Assembly (NCBI GenBank): GCA_015655975.1
Contig: DVEP01000043.1
Coordinates: 1 to 48,324 of the forward strand
Reading direction: 5' to 3'
DNA: 48,324 nucleotides
From: Eubacterium sp.
GTDB lineage: Bacteria > Bacillota > Clostridia > Oscillospirales > Acutalibacteraceae
Shown: piece after piece, positions 32,397-39,958 of the stretch
Position numbering within the stretch: the stretch's first letter is position 1
Layout of the letters: each line of letters begins with the position of its first letter
The notes under the pieces: generated by a model
Seen by the model: only the letters and a program-made list of their open reading frames with translations
What the model was told of the DNA's origin: nothing
The model's database searches: none
Position numbers and translations under genes: made by a program

Positions 32397-34261
32397 TGGC
32401 AAAAAAACAGGGCGGACACGGTCCTATGGCAAACAACGGCGGATACCAAAAACCGAAAGATGCCAAACAGACTCTCAAAAGAATTTTAAAATATTTCAGC
32501 AAGAACAAAGTTTTGATTTTTGCCGTTATCGTATCAATCTTTTTGAGTTCATTTTGCTCGGTAATGGGTACTTCGTGGATTCAACAGCTTGTTGACGAAA
32601 GTTTTTACCCCGAATTCAGCGTAAAGATGCTTGTGAAGAATATCGTTATTCTTGCAGTTTTCTATTTCAGCGCGTCAATTTTCAGTTTCATTCAAAGTAA
32701 AATTATGGTGCAGATTGCGTGGAAAACAACAAATACCATAAGACGAGATTTGTTTGATAAACTCCAGGGCTTGCCTCTAAGATATTTTGACAGCAAAACG
32801 CACGGCGAGATAATGAGCCGTTTCACAAACGATATTGACAATGTTCAAATGATGCTTGAACAGTCCTTTGTACAGTTGTTTTCAAGTGTGATAATGTTTG
32901 TGGGTCTTATAGTTGCAATGATTTCAAAGTCTGTTGTTTTGTTCGGAATTATGCTCATTTTCCTTGCGCTGATGATTGCTACAAGCGCATTTATCGGAGC
33001 GAAAACAAAAAAGTATTTCAGACTGCAGCAAAAAACACTCGGCGCTATGAACGGCAATATCGAGGAGTCTATTGAGGGTATGAAAGTTGTCAAAGTTTTC
33101 AACCACGAGCAAAAATCAATGGACGAATTCAATCAAAAAAATGAAGATTTCAGACAAAGTGCAACAAACGCAAACTTCTACGCAGGCGCTATCGGACCGA
33201 ACTCAACGGGTCTTAACAACGCCGCTTATGCAGCAGTTACGGTTATAGGCGCACTTCTTGTTGTGTCAGGCAACGCTTTTCTCGGTCAAACCGTTACGGT
33301 GGGCGCACTTTCATCTTTCATCTCGCTTGCAAAGTCGTTTTCACAGCCGATTAACCAGATTACAAGCCAAATGAACAACATTTTTTCTGCGCTTGCAGGT
33401 GCAGAGCGTGTCTTTGAAATTATGGATATGGAGCCTGAAGTTGACGACGGCACCGTAACTCTTGAAGAAAAGCACACCGAAAACGGCAAAGAGTGGTATT
33501 GGCACGACGCAGGCAAACTCGTGAAAGTTGAGGGCAAAGTAGATTTTGAAAATGTAACATTCAGTTACGACGGCAAAAAGACAGTCCTTCACGATATTTC
33601 GCTTTACGCAAAGCCGGGTCAGAAAATCGCATTTGTAGGTTCTACCGGCGCAGGTAAAACAACCATCACAAATTTAATCAACAGATTTTACGACATTGAC
33701 GACGGCAGTATCACATACGACGGTATAGATATTAAAAGAATTAAAAAAGACGATTTGAGAAAGAGTCTTGCGATAGTTCTTCAGGATACTCACTTGTTCA
33801 CAGGTACGATAATGGACAATATCCGCTACGGCAGACTTGACGCAACGGACGAGGAGTGTATAGAGGCGGCAAAACTTGCTTCTGCGCACTCGTTCATCAG
33901 ACGACTTCCCGACGGCTACAATACAAAAATTACAGGCGACGGCGACAACCTTTCTCAAGGTCAAAGACAGTTGCTTGCAATCGCAAGAGCGGCGGTTGCT
34001 GACCCTCCCGTAATGATTTTGGACGAGGCAACTTCTTCTATCGACACCCGTACGGAAATGCATATAGAACACGGTATGGACAGGTTGATGCAAAACAGAA
34101 CAACATTTGTAATTGCGCACCGACTTTCAACTGTCAGAAACTCAAACGCCATTATGGTGCTTGAAAACGGCAGAATAATCGAGCGCGGAAATCACGACGA
34201 TTTGATAGCGCTCGGAGGCAGATACTATCAACTTTGCACAGGAAAAGTACAACTCGATTAG
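32396..34261 (+). CDS. ABC exporter half-transporter with intact ATPase residues
   Basis: The 621-residue partner has an extended Gly/Lys-rich N-terminus (about 25 residues), six spans (about 40-335) and an ATPase domain (380-621). Walker A is GSTGAGKT (415-422), Walker B is ILDEATS with Glu544 present, and the H-loop His is 575. The signature is LSQGQ (519-523), the altered signature expected to face the degenerate site of the partner. Together the pair makes a type IV multidrug or peptide exporter; the MarR regulator suggests drug or metabolite efflux. Start overlaps the previous stop (TAATG). Confidence 0.93.
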   Translation: MAKKQGGHGPMANNGGYQKPKDAKQTLKRILKYFSKNKVLIFAVIVSIFLSSFCSVMGTSWIQQLVDESFYPEFSVKMLVKNIVILAVFYFSASIFSFIQSKIMVQIAWKTTNTIRRDLFDKLQGLPLRYFDSKTHGEIMSRFTNDIDNVQMMLEQSFVQLFSSVIMFVGLIVAMISKSVVLFGIMLIFLALMIATSAFIGAKTKKYFRLQQKTLGAMNGNIEESIEGMKVVKVFNHEQKSMDEFNQKNEDFRQSATNANFYAGAIGPNSTGLNNAAYAAVTVIGALLVVSGNAFLGQTVTVGALSSFISLAKSFSQPINQITSQMNNIFSALAGAERVFEIMDMEPEVDDGTVTLEEKHTENGKEWYWHDAGKLVKVEGKVDFENVTFSYDGKKTVLHDISLYAKPGQKIAFVGSTGAGKTTITNLINRFYDIDDGSITYDGIDIKRIKKDDLRKSLAIVLQDTHLFTGTIMDNIRYGRLDATDEECIEAAKLASAHSFIRRLPDGYNTKITGDGDNLSQGQRQLLAIARAAVADPPVMILDEATSSIDTRTEMHIEHGMDRLMQNRTTFVIAHRLSTVRNSNAIMVLENGRIIERGNHDDLIALGGRYYQLCTGKVQLD

Positions 34262-34340
34262 TCAAAACCACATCATATAGTATGCATATATTTTTAATAG
34301 CACAACTTTAATGAATTTGTTACTAATTTTATAAAAATTG

Positions 34341-34369
34341 TTGACAATATGCGTTTATTTTGTTAAAAT
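34341..34369 (+). promoter_or_regulatory. Promoter of the anchored surface protein gene
   Basis: TTGACA (34341-34346) and TAAAAT (34364-34369) with a 17-base spacer. A palindrome TAGGTTTACCTA (34398-34409) lies in the leader. Confidence 0.75.
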
Positions 34370-34433
34370 TTAAGCGGAAACTAATAAAATAATATAGTAG
34401 GTTTACCTATTAAAAATTAACGAGGTGCTAAAT

Positions 34434-34943
34434 ATGAAAAGAATTATTTCAGTATTGCTTGCAGCAGTAATGGCTTGTTCACTTCTCGGCGCAACAGCAA
34501 TGGCTTATGCAGCTGAAACAACAGTTGAAAGCCCGACAGGTGAAACACACTTCAAACCTGCCGAACCGAGAGCGAGCGCAGGTAAGGGCAGTGTTTCCTA
34601 TGTTCAAGACGAAAAAGACGAATATATTGTTACATTTACTGTAAAAGCAGGCGAAGGCGAATCTTTCAAATCTTGGGATATCCCGGGTGTAGAAGGTAAA
34701 GACTACACAGTTCTTTCAAAAGAGGGAAATGTTCTTAAAATTAAGATTTTGAACGAAAAACTTTTCTCAACAGAATCAGTAGTTGCCGTAATGAATGTTC
34801 CGTCAGACAATACAGACACTCCTGTAAATCCTGACGATTCAGGCAAATCTCCTGCAACAGGCGTTGCTGTGGCAGGTGCAGCAGTTGCATTTCTCGGTGC
34901 AGGCGTTGCTTTGACATCTGTTCTTAAAAAGAAAGAAGACTAA
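34434..34943 (+). CDS. Small sortase-anchored surface protein with SPATG sorting signal
   Basis: The 169-residue product has a signal peptide (about 1-27, ending AMAYAAE), a single beta-rich domain (about 48-123) and a Pro/Asp linker. It ends in a sorting signal: SPATG (139-143), a hydrophobic stretch (144-163) and the basic tail KKKED. An [S/N/P]PxTG motif is recognised by class B sortases such as that of Clostridioides difficile, and a class B sortase gene follows directly. The ATG at 34434 has GAGGTG 6 bases upstream. The domain itself is not recognised. Confidence 0.82.
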   Translation: MKRIISVLLAAVMACSLLGATAMAYAAETTVESPTGETHFKPAEPRASAGKGSVSYVQDEKDEYIVTFTVKAGEGESFKSWDIPGVEGKDYTVLSKEGNVLKIKILNEKLFSTESVVAVMNVPSDNTDTPVNPDDSGKSPATGVAVAGAAVAFLGAGVALTSVLKKKED

Positions 34944-35000
34944 TTTAAACTTTACAGACAATTCTCTGTAAATCAATTAAATCTTACTGAATTAAATTGC

Positions 35001-35032
35001 AAAAAACGGTCTGTTCACACAGACCGTTTTTG
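35001..35032 (+). terminator. Terminator between surface protein and sortase genes
   Basis: AAAACGGTCTGT and ACAGACCGTTTT form a 12-bp stem with a 4-base loop and T-run. The sortase gene must rely on read-through or a promoter not evident in the remaining 25 bases. Confidence 0.9.
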
Positions 35033-35057
35033 TCTAAAAAGATAAGTTGGTGGTTTA

Positions 35058-35855
35058 GTGAACGAAAAAGAAAACAAAAGTTCAAAAAGAAACGGCAGTC
35101 AGAAAAAAACAGTACGAAATATTGTCATTGCAATTCTTGTTGCCATTTTACTTGTCAGCGGTGTTTTTGTCGGCAAGTATATTTACAGCATTTACAATGC
35201 AAAAAATGAAAAAAATCAGTTGCAGTCTATTGCAGGCGAGCAAACAACAGAGCAAACTTTGGCAGAAAACCCGATTGATTTTGCAAGTCTGAAACAGCAA
35301 AACGACGAAATCTACGCTTGGATAAAAGTTCCCGGCACAGATATTGACTATCCTGTTTGCAGAAGCAAAAAAGACGACAATTTCTATTTGCGCCATTCAG
35401 CGCTCACAAAAAAATGGAGTGATGCGGGTGCAATATATACTCAAAGTATGAATGACCTCGAGTTCAACGACCCCGTAACTGTTATGTACGGTCATAACGG
35501 CTACGCAGAAACAATGTTTACTAATTTGCACAAGTTTGAAAATGAGGAATTTTTCAAAGAAAATCAGTATTTTTATGTTTACACCGAAAACAGAAAATTG
35601 ACATACAGTGTAGTGTCTGCATTCAAGTACGATAATCGCCACATTTTAAATTCTTTCAATTTCCAAGATAAAAATGTCCTGAAAGAGTTTCAACAAATGT
35701 TACTTGCTCCGAAGTCGATGAGCGTGAATGTAAGAGAAAATGCGACAATCGCAGACGACGCAAAAATTTTAATACTCAGCACTTGCTATGATAAGGACAA
35801 GTCTGTGCGACTTTTGGTAAACGGAGTTTTGATTAAAGATGAAAAGACAAAGTGA
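35058..35855 (+). CDS. srtB: Class B sortase
   Basis: The 265-residue membrane-anchored transpeptidase has one N-terminal span (about 20-42) and a catalytic domain (about 75-262). The triad is His146 (MYGHN), Cys243 (LSTCYDKD) and Arg251, and the domain has the class B features DIDYPVCRS and an extended loop before the Cys. It would cleave between Thr and Gly of the SPATG signal and attach the protein to peptidoglycan. The start is GTG with a weak GGTGG upstream. It overlaps the second LCP gene by 17 bases. Confidence 0.93.
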   Translation: MNEKENKSSKRNGSQKKTVRNIVIAILVAILLVSGVFVGKYIYSIYNAKNEKNQLQSIAGEQTTEQTLAENPIDFASLKQQNDEIYAWIKVPGTDIDYPVCRSKKDDNFYLRHSALTKKWSDAGAIYTQSMNDLEFNDPVTVMYGHNGYAETMFTNLHKFENEEFFKENQYFYVYTENRKLTYSVVSAFKYDNRHILNSFNFQDKNVLKEFQQMLLAPKSMSVNVRENATIADDAKILILSTCYDKDKSVRLLVNGVLIKDEKTK

Positions 35856-37059
35856 TGAATTTGAAAATAACAAACAGACAAACGACAATGAAAATGCAAA
35901 GGATTTGAACGGCGCAATTCAAAGCGAAAATGCGAAAACAGAGTCCGACTCAATTTTTGATGACGCATTTTTCACTTCCGAATCGACAAGTTCAAACAAT
36001 CGCCATCACTCGGACACTCATTCTCATCATTCCGGCAGACAAAAGAAAAAAATGCCGACTGCTGCAAAAGTATTGCTCAGCATTTTCTGTGTTTTTCTTG
36101 CCCTTGCAGTTGTTGTTACAGCTACATTTTTCAGTTTGAGACAAAGCGGTAAAAAAGATTTGCAGCCTGCCGATGTGTCGGAAATTACAATCGGCGATAC
36201 TGTTGAGTACAACGGACACAGGTATGTTTACAATGAAAATATTGTAACTGTCGCTTTTTTGGGAATAGACAAAGAAAATTTCGGGCTTGAAAATGAAAAA
36301 GTCGGAACGGCAGGTCAGTCCGATACCGATATGCTCGGTGTTATAGATACTCAAACGGGCAAAGCAACATTGATTTCAATTCCGAGAGAAACTATGGTCG
36401 ATATTGACATATATTCGACGGCGGGCGCTTTCATTAAAACAGAGAAAAAGCAACTTTGTCTTGCGTACGCTTACGGCGACGGCAAACATAAATCTTGCCA
36501 AAACACGCTTGACGCAATCAGCAGAATTTTCTATGAAATTCCGATTGAAAAGTATTTTGCGCTCGAGCTAAAGGGCATTCCTGCCATAAACGACGCAATC
36601 GGCGGAGTAACGGTTACAAGTCTGTACGATTTTAAAGAGTACGGAATTAAAAAAGGCGACGAAGTGAAAATAGAAGGCGACTTTGCCGAAGTGTATGTTC
36701 GCCACAGAGATATGGACAGCGTTGAGGCTTCTCTCAACAGACTTGAAAGGCAAAAGCAGTATGTCAAGGCGGCAGCGACAAAAGTTGCATCGTCCGTTAC
36801 AAAAGATTTTTCAACTCTCAGCAGTCTGTACTCTACCGCTTCCGAGTACAGTACAACAAACCTCAGTATCAGCGATGTTACATATCTTGCCACGATTTTA
36901 ATTTCAAAAGGCATCACTTCTTACGACTCCGAGTCTGTTCAGGGCGAAATGAAGTCTGTCAAAACCGACACACCCGACATTGTAAACGCCGCTTTTTATC
37001 CCGACGAACAAGCGCTTTACGAACTCGTACTCAGAGTTTTTTATACACAAATAGACTAA
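35839..37059 (+). CDS. LytR-CpsA-Psr family protein in the sortase locus
   Basis: A 406-residue protein with an acidic, Asn/Ser/His-rich cytoplasmic N-terminus (about 1-70), one membrane span (about 73-98) and an LCP domain (about 130-345) with VAFLGID, QSDTDMLGVID, SIPRETMVDI and the EASLNRLERQKQYV arginine motif. It probably transfers lipid-linked glycopolymers to peptidoglycan. The long overlap with srtB suggests coordinated surface assembly. It shares only the domain with the other LCP protein at 4760. Confidence 0.88.
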   Translation: MKRQSDEFENNKQTNDNENAKDLNGAIQSENAKTESDSIFDDAFFTSESTSSNNRHHSDTHSHHSGRQKKKMPTAAKVLLSIFCVFLALAVVVTATFFSLRQSGKKDLQPADVSEITIGDTVEYNGHRYVYNENIVTVAFLGIDKENFGLENEKVGTAGQSDTDMLGVIDTQTGKATLISIPRETMVDIDIYSTAGAFIKTEKKQLCLAYAYGDGKHKSCQNTLDAISRIFYEIPIEKYFALELKGIPAINDAIGGVTVTSLYDFKEYGIKKGDEVKIEGDFAEVYVRHRDMDSVEASLNRLERQKQYVKAAATKVASSVTKDFSTLSSLYSTASEYSTTNLSISDVTYLATILISKGITSYDSESVQGEMKSVKTDTPDIVNAAFYPDEQALYELVLRVFYTQID

Positions 37060-37061
37060 AT

Positions 37062-37092
37062 AAAAAATCGCAGAGTTTTCTGCGATTTTTTT
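37062..37092. terminator. Bidirectional terminator after the LCP gene
   Basis: AAAATCGCAGA and TCTGCGATTTT around a 4-base loop, with A- and T-runs. Confidence 0.92.
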
Positions 37093-37174
37093 ATTTTCCT
37101 ATAATGTTTTAATGATTTGAATTTAACAGACAAAATAAAATTTTTGTTTGCCGTGGTTAGTAAATCTGATTTTC

Positions 37175-37606
37175 TTACTTCACTTTGACGCTGAATTTTG
37201 TTTTGCAAATGGGGCAGGTTACGGTGTGCTCGCCTTTTTTCTTCGGCAGACGAAGTGTTTTTTTGCAGTTTGGACAAGTTCTGAAAATGTGTGTTTTTCT
37301 GTACTTCCACCTGTCGCCGAGAAGTTTGAATCGGCTTTTCACTTTGTTTTTGAACACAACATATTTGTAGTTTTCCTGTCTGCGTTTTGAAACATTTTTT
37401 GAGTAAACTCTGCAAACGGATGCGATAATCAGCCCGAGCGCAGCTATGTACAAAATTGTTGAAACCGTTCTGTTTCGTATGAACAAGTCAAGCATAATGA
37501 TGACAAGCGCAACAATGTTCATCAGTCTGTATAAATCGTCGGGACCGTTTCTGCCGACGAGTGAATTTTGAAGTTTGTATCCGAGATTTCTGAAAAATTT
37601 TTTCAA
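37175..37606 (-). CDS. Zinc-ribbon membrane protein, partner of the J-domain protein
   Basis: The 143 residues hold two membrane spans (about 28-44 and 47-65), a basic segment (RRQENYKYVVFKNKVKSRFK) and a C-terminal zinc ribbon (CPNCKKTLRLPKKKG, then CPICKTKF). The start is TTG at 37606 with AGGGGG 7 bases upstream, a site that overlaps the end of the J-domain gene. The family is not named, but the pairing with a membrane J-domain gene suggests a shared membrane-linked function. It converges on the srtB-LCP unit. Confidence 0.75.
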   Translation of the reverse strand: MKKFFRNLGYKLQNSLVGRNGPDDLYRLMNIVALVIIMLDLFIRNRTVSTILYIAALGLIIASVCRVYSKNVSKRRQENYKYVVFKNKVKSRFKLLGDRWKYRKTHIFRTCPNCKKTLRLPKKKGEHTVTCPICKTKFSVKVK

Positions 37607-37611
37607 AAAAC

Positions 37612-38424
37612 TTACCCCCTGTAATTTTCATCTGTATTTTTACTGCCGAAAAATTCGGCTGTATCATCGTCATCATCGTAGTCATTGTATTGACTGTATT
37701 GTGAGTTTCCCTGCGAATAGTATGAAGGGCGTCTGCTTCTGCCTATTCCGAAAAGTCCGCCGAAAAAAATGCTGATGATAAGACGGATAATCAAAATGAC
37801 TAAAAAAACTTTTAAAAACAAAGACAGACAACCGCCTTTTTTACGGGTACGGCGACCGTTTTGTTCGCTTGTTGAGTAGGTAAAACCGCCGAACGGAAAA
37901 CCGAAACCGCCGAAAGTGAAACCGCCGAACGGCGAGTCGTACTCGTCGGCAGGGTTTTCTCCGTTCACAAGACTTTGGTACGCCCTTTGGTAAACGGAGT
38001 TTGACGGCTCAAGTTCGCACGCGCGCTTTGCGTTTTTGATTGCCTCTTCTCTGTTTTGAAGTCCCGAGTACGCAACGGCGGCGAAATAGTGCCACTTTGC
38101 ATTTCTGTCTTCAATATTGTTGAGCAAATTCAGCGCCTGAGCATATTGACCGCTCATCAAAAATGACTGAACAGAGCGCATATAGTCATTTGCAGAAGCA
38201 GACGAACTTGTTTTTTGACCGTAAAAACCGTAGTCGTTTTGCGTTTTTCCGTTTTTAATCTGGTCGTACGCTGAGTTGATTTCTGCCATTTTTTCAGCGG
38301 CAGCCGAATCGTTTGGGTTTAAGTCGGGGTGGTATTTTTTCGCAAGTTTTTTATACGCCGCCGTAACGGTGTCCATATCCGCTCCGTCAGGCACGCCTAA
38401 AACTTTGTATGGATTTTTAATCAT
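37612..38424 (-). CDS. Membrane-anchored J-domain protein with TPR-like repeats
   Basis: The 270 residues contain an N-terminal J-domain (1-65) with the HPD motif at 32-34, a TPR-like helical section (about 80-155: MRSVQSFLMSGQYAQALNLL, AVAYSGLQNREEAIKNAKRA), a Gly/Phe-rich stretch (FGGFTFGGFGFPFGGF), a membrane span (about 200-225) and an acidic tail. It would recruit DnaK to the membrane; it is not the general DnaJ, since it lacks the zinc-finger and substrate domains. Upstream is a promoter at 38526-38498. The next gene starts 5 bases after its stop. Confidence 0.87.
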   Translation of the reverse strand: MIKNPYKVLGVPDGADMDTVTAAYKKLAKKYHPDLNPNDSAAAEKMAEINSAYDQIKNGKTQNDYGFYGQKTSSSASANDYMRSVQSFLMSGQYAQALNLLNNIEDRNAKWHYFAAVAYSGLQNREEAIKNAKRACELEPSNSVYQRAYQSLVNGENPADEYDSPFGGFTFGGFGFPFGGFTYSTSEQNGRRTRKKGGCLSLFLKVFLVILIIRLIISIFFGGLFGIGRSRRPSYYSQGNSQYSQYNDYDDDDDTAEFFGSKNTDENYRG

Positions 38425-38497
38425 TTCATCTTTCCTTTAAATATATATGCTCATTATAGTGTTTTAAAATTTCAAATTCATTCTATTGTCGTAAATA

Positions 38498-38526
38498 TTT
38501 ATATTATAAATTGTGAACAAAGTCAA
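38498..38526 (-). promoter_or_regulatory. Promoter of the J-domain operon
   Basis: On the minus strand TTGACT (38526-38521) and TATAAA (38503-38498) with a 17-base spacer. Confidence 0.55.
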
Positions 38527-38592
38527 CAAAAATAAGTCAAAACAGAGTTGTTGACAGATATTTTTTTCACCGTCATCTTGTTAGTCTTCGCT

Positions 38593-38614
38593 AATTTACC
38601 ATATAAAGTAAATT
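38593..38614. repeat. Inverted repeat in the divergent J-domain / ligase region
   Basis: AATTTAC (38593-38599) and GTAAATT (38608-38614) with an 8-base gap, about 45 bases upstream of the -35 of the ligase promoter. Possible regulator site; nothing else is seen in this roughly 295-base gap besides the two promoters. Confidence 0.35.
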
Positions 38615-38659
38615 TAATATCGGTTTTTTGTTCAAAAAGGTGAAAATAGTGTTAAACGG

Positions 38660-38688
38660 TTGATAATTATTTCGACGGGGTGTATATT
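38660..38688 (+). promoter_or_regulatory. Promoter of the glutamate-cysteine ligase operon
   Basis: TTGATA (38660-38665) and TATATT (38683-38688) with a 17-base spacer, about 32 bases before the ATG. Confidence 0.6.
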
Positions 38689-38719
38689 ATTTTTATAAGA
38701 ATTGATAGGAACTGAAAAT

Positions 38720-39958
38720 ATGACAGATATAGAAAAACAATTAGTATCGGTTTTTGAAAGCGGAGTGAAAGAGAAACATGGCTTTTCTCTCGGTGTTGAA
38801 ATAGAACATTTTGTTGTAGATGAAAAAAACGACAGGCGTGTGTATTACGATGACGGCGTTGAAGATGTGCTTGAGGAAACGGCAGAATTTTTTGAAAAAG
38901 TCTCTTTCTTCGGCGATAAAGTTGCGTCTGTCGGCAACAGCGACTATGTTGTTACGCTTGAGCCGTCGGCTCAGTTTGAGGTCAGTATCAGACCTGCCGA
39001 AGAAATTTCGGAAATTGAAAAAATTTATCAGGAATTTTTGAGCGTGTTTACGCCTGCTCTCAAAAAGCGTGGCTTTTCGCTTGAAACATACGGATACAGC
39101 AGAAATTCACTTGCTGACCACTGCAAAATCATTCCGAAAAAACGCTATCATTTGATGAATGACTATTTCAAAAATCTCGGCAATTCGCCTCAGTATATGA
39201 TGCGTCAAACCTGTGCAACGCAAATAAGTATTGACTATTTCAGCGAAAAAGATTTTGTTGAAAAACTCAGACTTTCCTCTGTTTTGTCGCCTGTTTTATA
39301 TTTGCTCAGTGAAAATTCGCCGATTGCAGAGTGTGAGCGAACAAAAAAACATTGTCCGAGAATTGACGCGTGGAGAAAAGTTGACGATACACGCACGGGC
39401 GTTATTAAAAATATTTTTGAAGAAGATTTTTCTTTTGAAAAACTTGCAGAATTCTACTCAAATATTGCGCCGATTTTTATCTTTGAAAACGGAAAAGAAG
39501 TCTATACAGGCTCTAAAACTGCAAAACAAATTTTTGAAAACACAACGGTCTCGGCAGAAAATGTAAACCACCTGTTGTCTATGGCTTTTTTTGACTCGCG
39601 TGTTAAAAATTTTATAGAAATACGAAGTGCCGACAGCATGCCTCTTGATTTCACGCTTGCCTATTGTTCGCTCATTAAGGGTGTTTTTTCAAGCGAAAAG
39701 ACGGTGAAAAGTTTGCTTGAATACGCAAATTGTAAGAGTACAGAAGAAATAGAAGACACAAAATCGCAGATTGAATTTTTCGGGTACAATGCTGAAATTT
39801 ACGGCAGAAATGCAAAAGAGTTCGCCGAGTTTGTTATAGAAAAAGCAAAAAACAATATAAATGACAGTGAAAAGCATTTTTTACTTTTGCTTGAAAAATG
39901 TGTGAAATCGGGCAAAAGCGTACACGAATTATCGGAGGAAATGAATGAAATTTCTTGA
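38720..39958 (+). CDS. Plant-type (GCS2) glutamate-cysteine ligase-like enzyme
   Basis: The 412-residue product has the GCS2 fold motifs: LGVEIEHFVVD (metal-binding Glu) near the N-terminus, VVTLEPSAQFEVSIRP, close to the plant GSH1/EgtA motif LEPGGQ-E-S, and MMRQTCATQISIDY. These enzymes join the gamma-carboxyl of glutamate to cysteine or a related amine using ATP. The ATG at 38720 has AGGA 9 bases upstream; a TTG six codons earlier contains the RBS and is rejected. It overlaps an ATP-grasp-like gene by 14 bases, so a two-step peptide synthesis is likely; cysteine as substrate is not proven. Confidence 0.78.
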   Translation: MTDIEKQLVSVFESGVKEKHGFSLGVEIEHFVVDEKNDRRVYYDDGVEDVLEETAEFFEKVSFFGDKVASVGNSDYVVTLEPSAQFEVSIRPAEEISEIEKIYQEFLSVFTPALKKRGFSLETYGYSRNSLADHCKIIPKKRYHLMNDYFKNLGNSPQYMMRQTCATQISIDYFSEKDFVEKLRLSSVLSPVLYLLSENSPIAECERTKKHCPRIDAWRKVDDTRTGVIKNIFEEDFSFEKLAEFYSNIAPIFIFENGKEVYTGSKTAKQIFENTTVSAENVNHLLSMAFFDSRVKNFIEIRSADSMPLDFTLAYCSLIKGVFSSEKTVKSLLEYANCKSTEEIEDTKSQIEFFGYNAEIYGRNAKEFAEFVIEKAKNNINDSEKHFLLLLEKCVKSGKSVHELSEEMNEIS

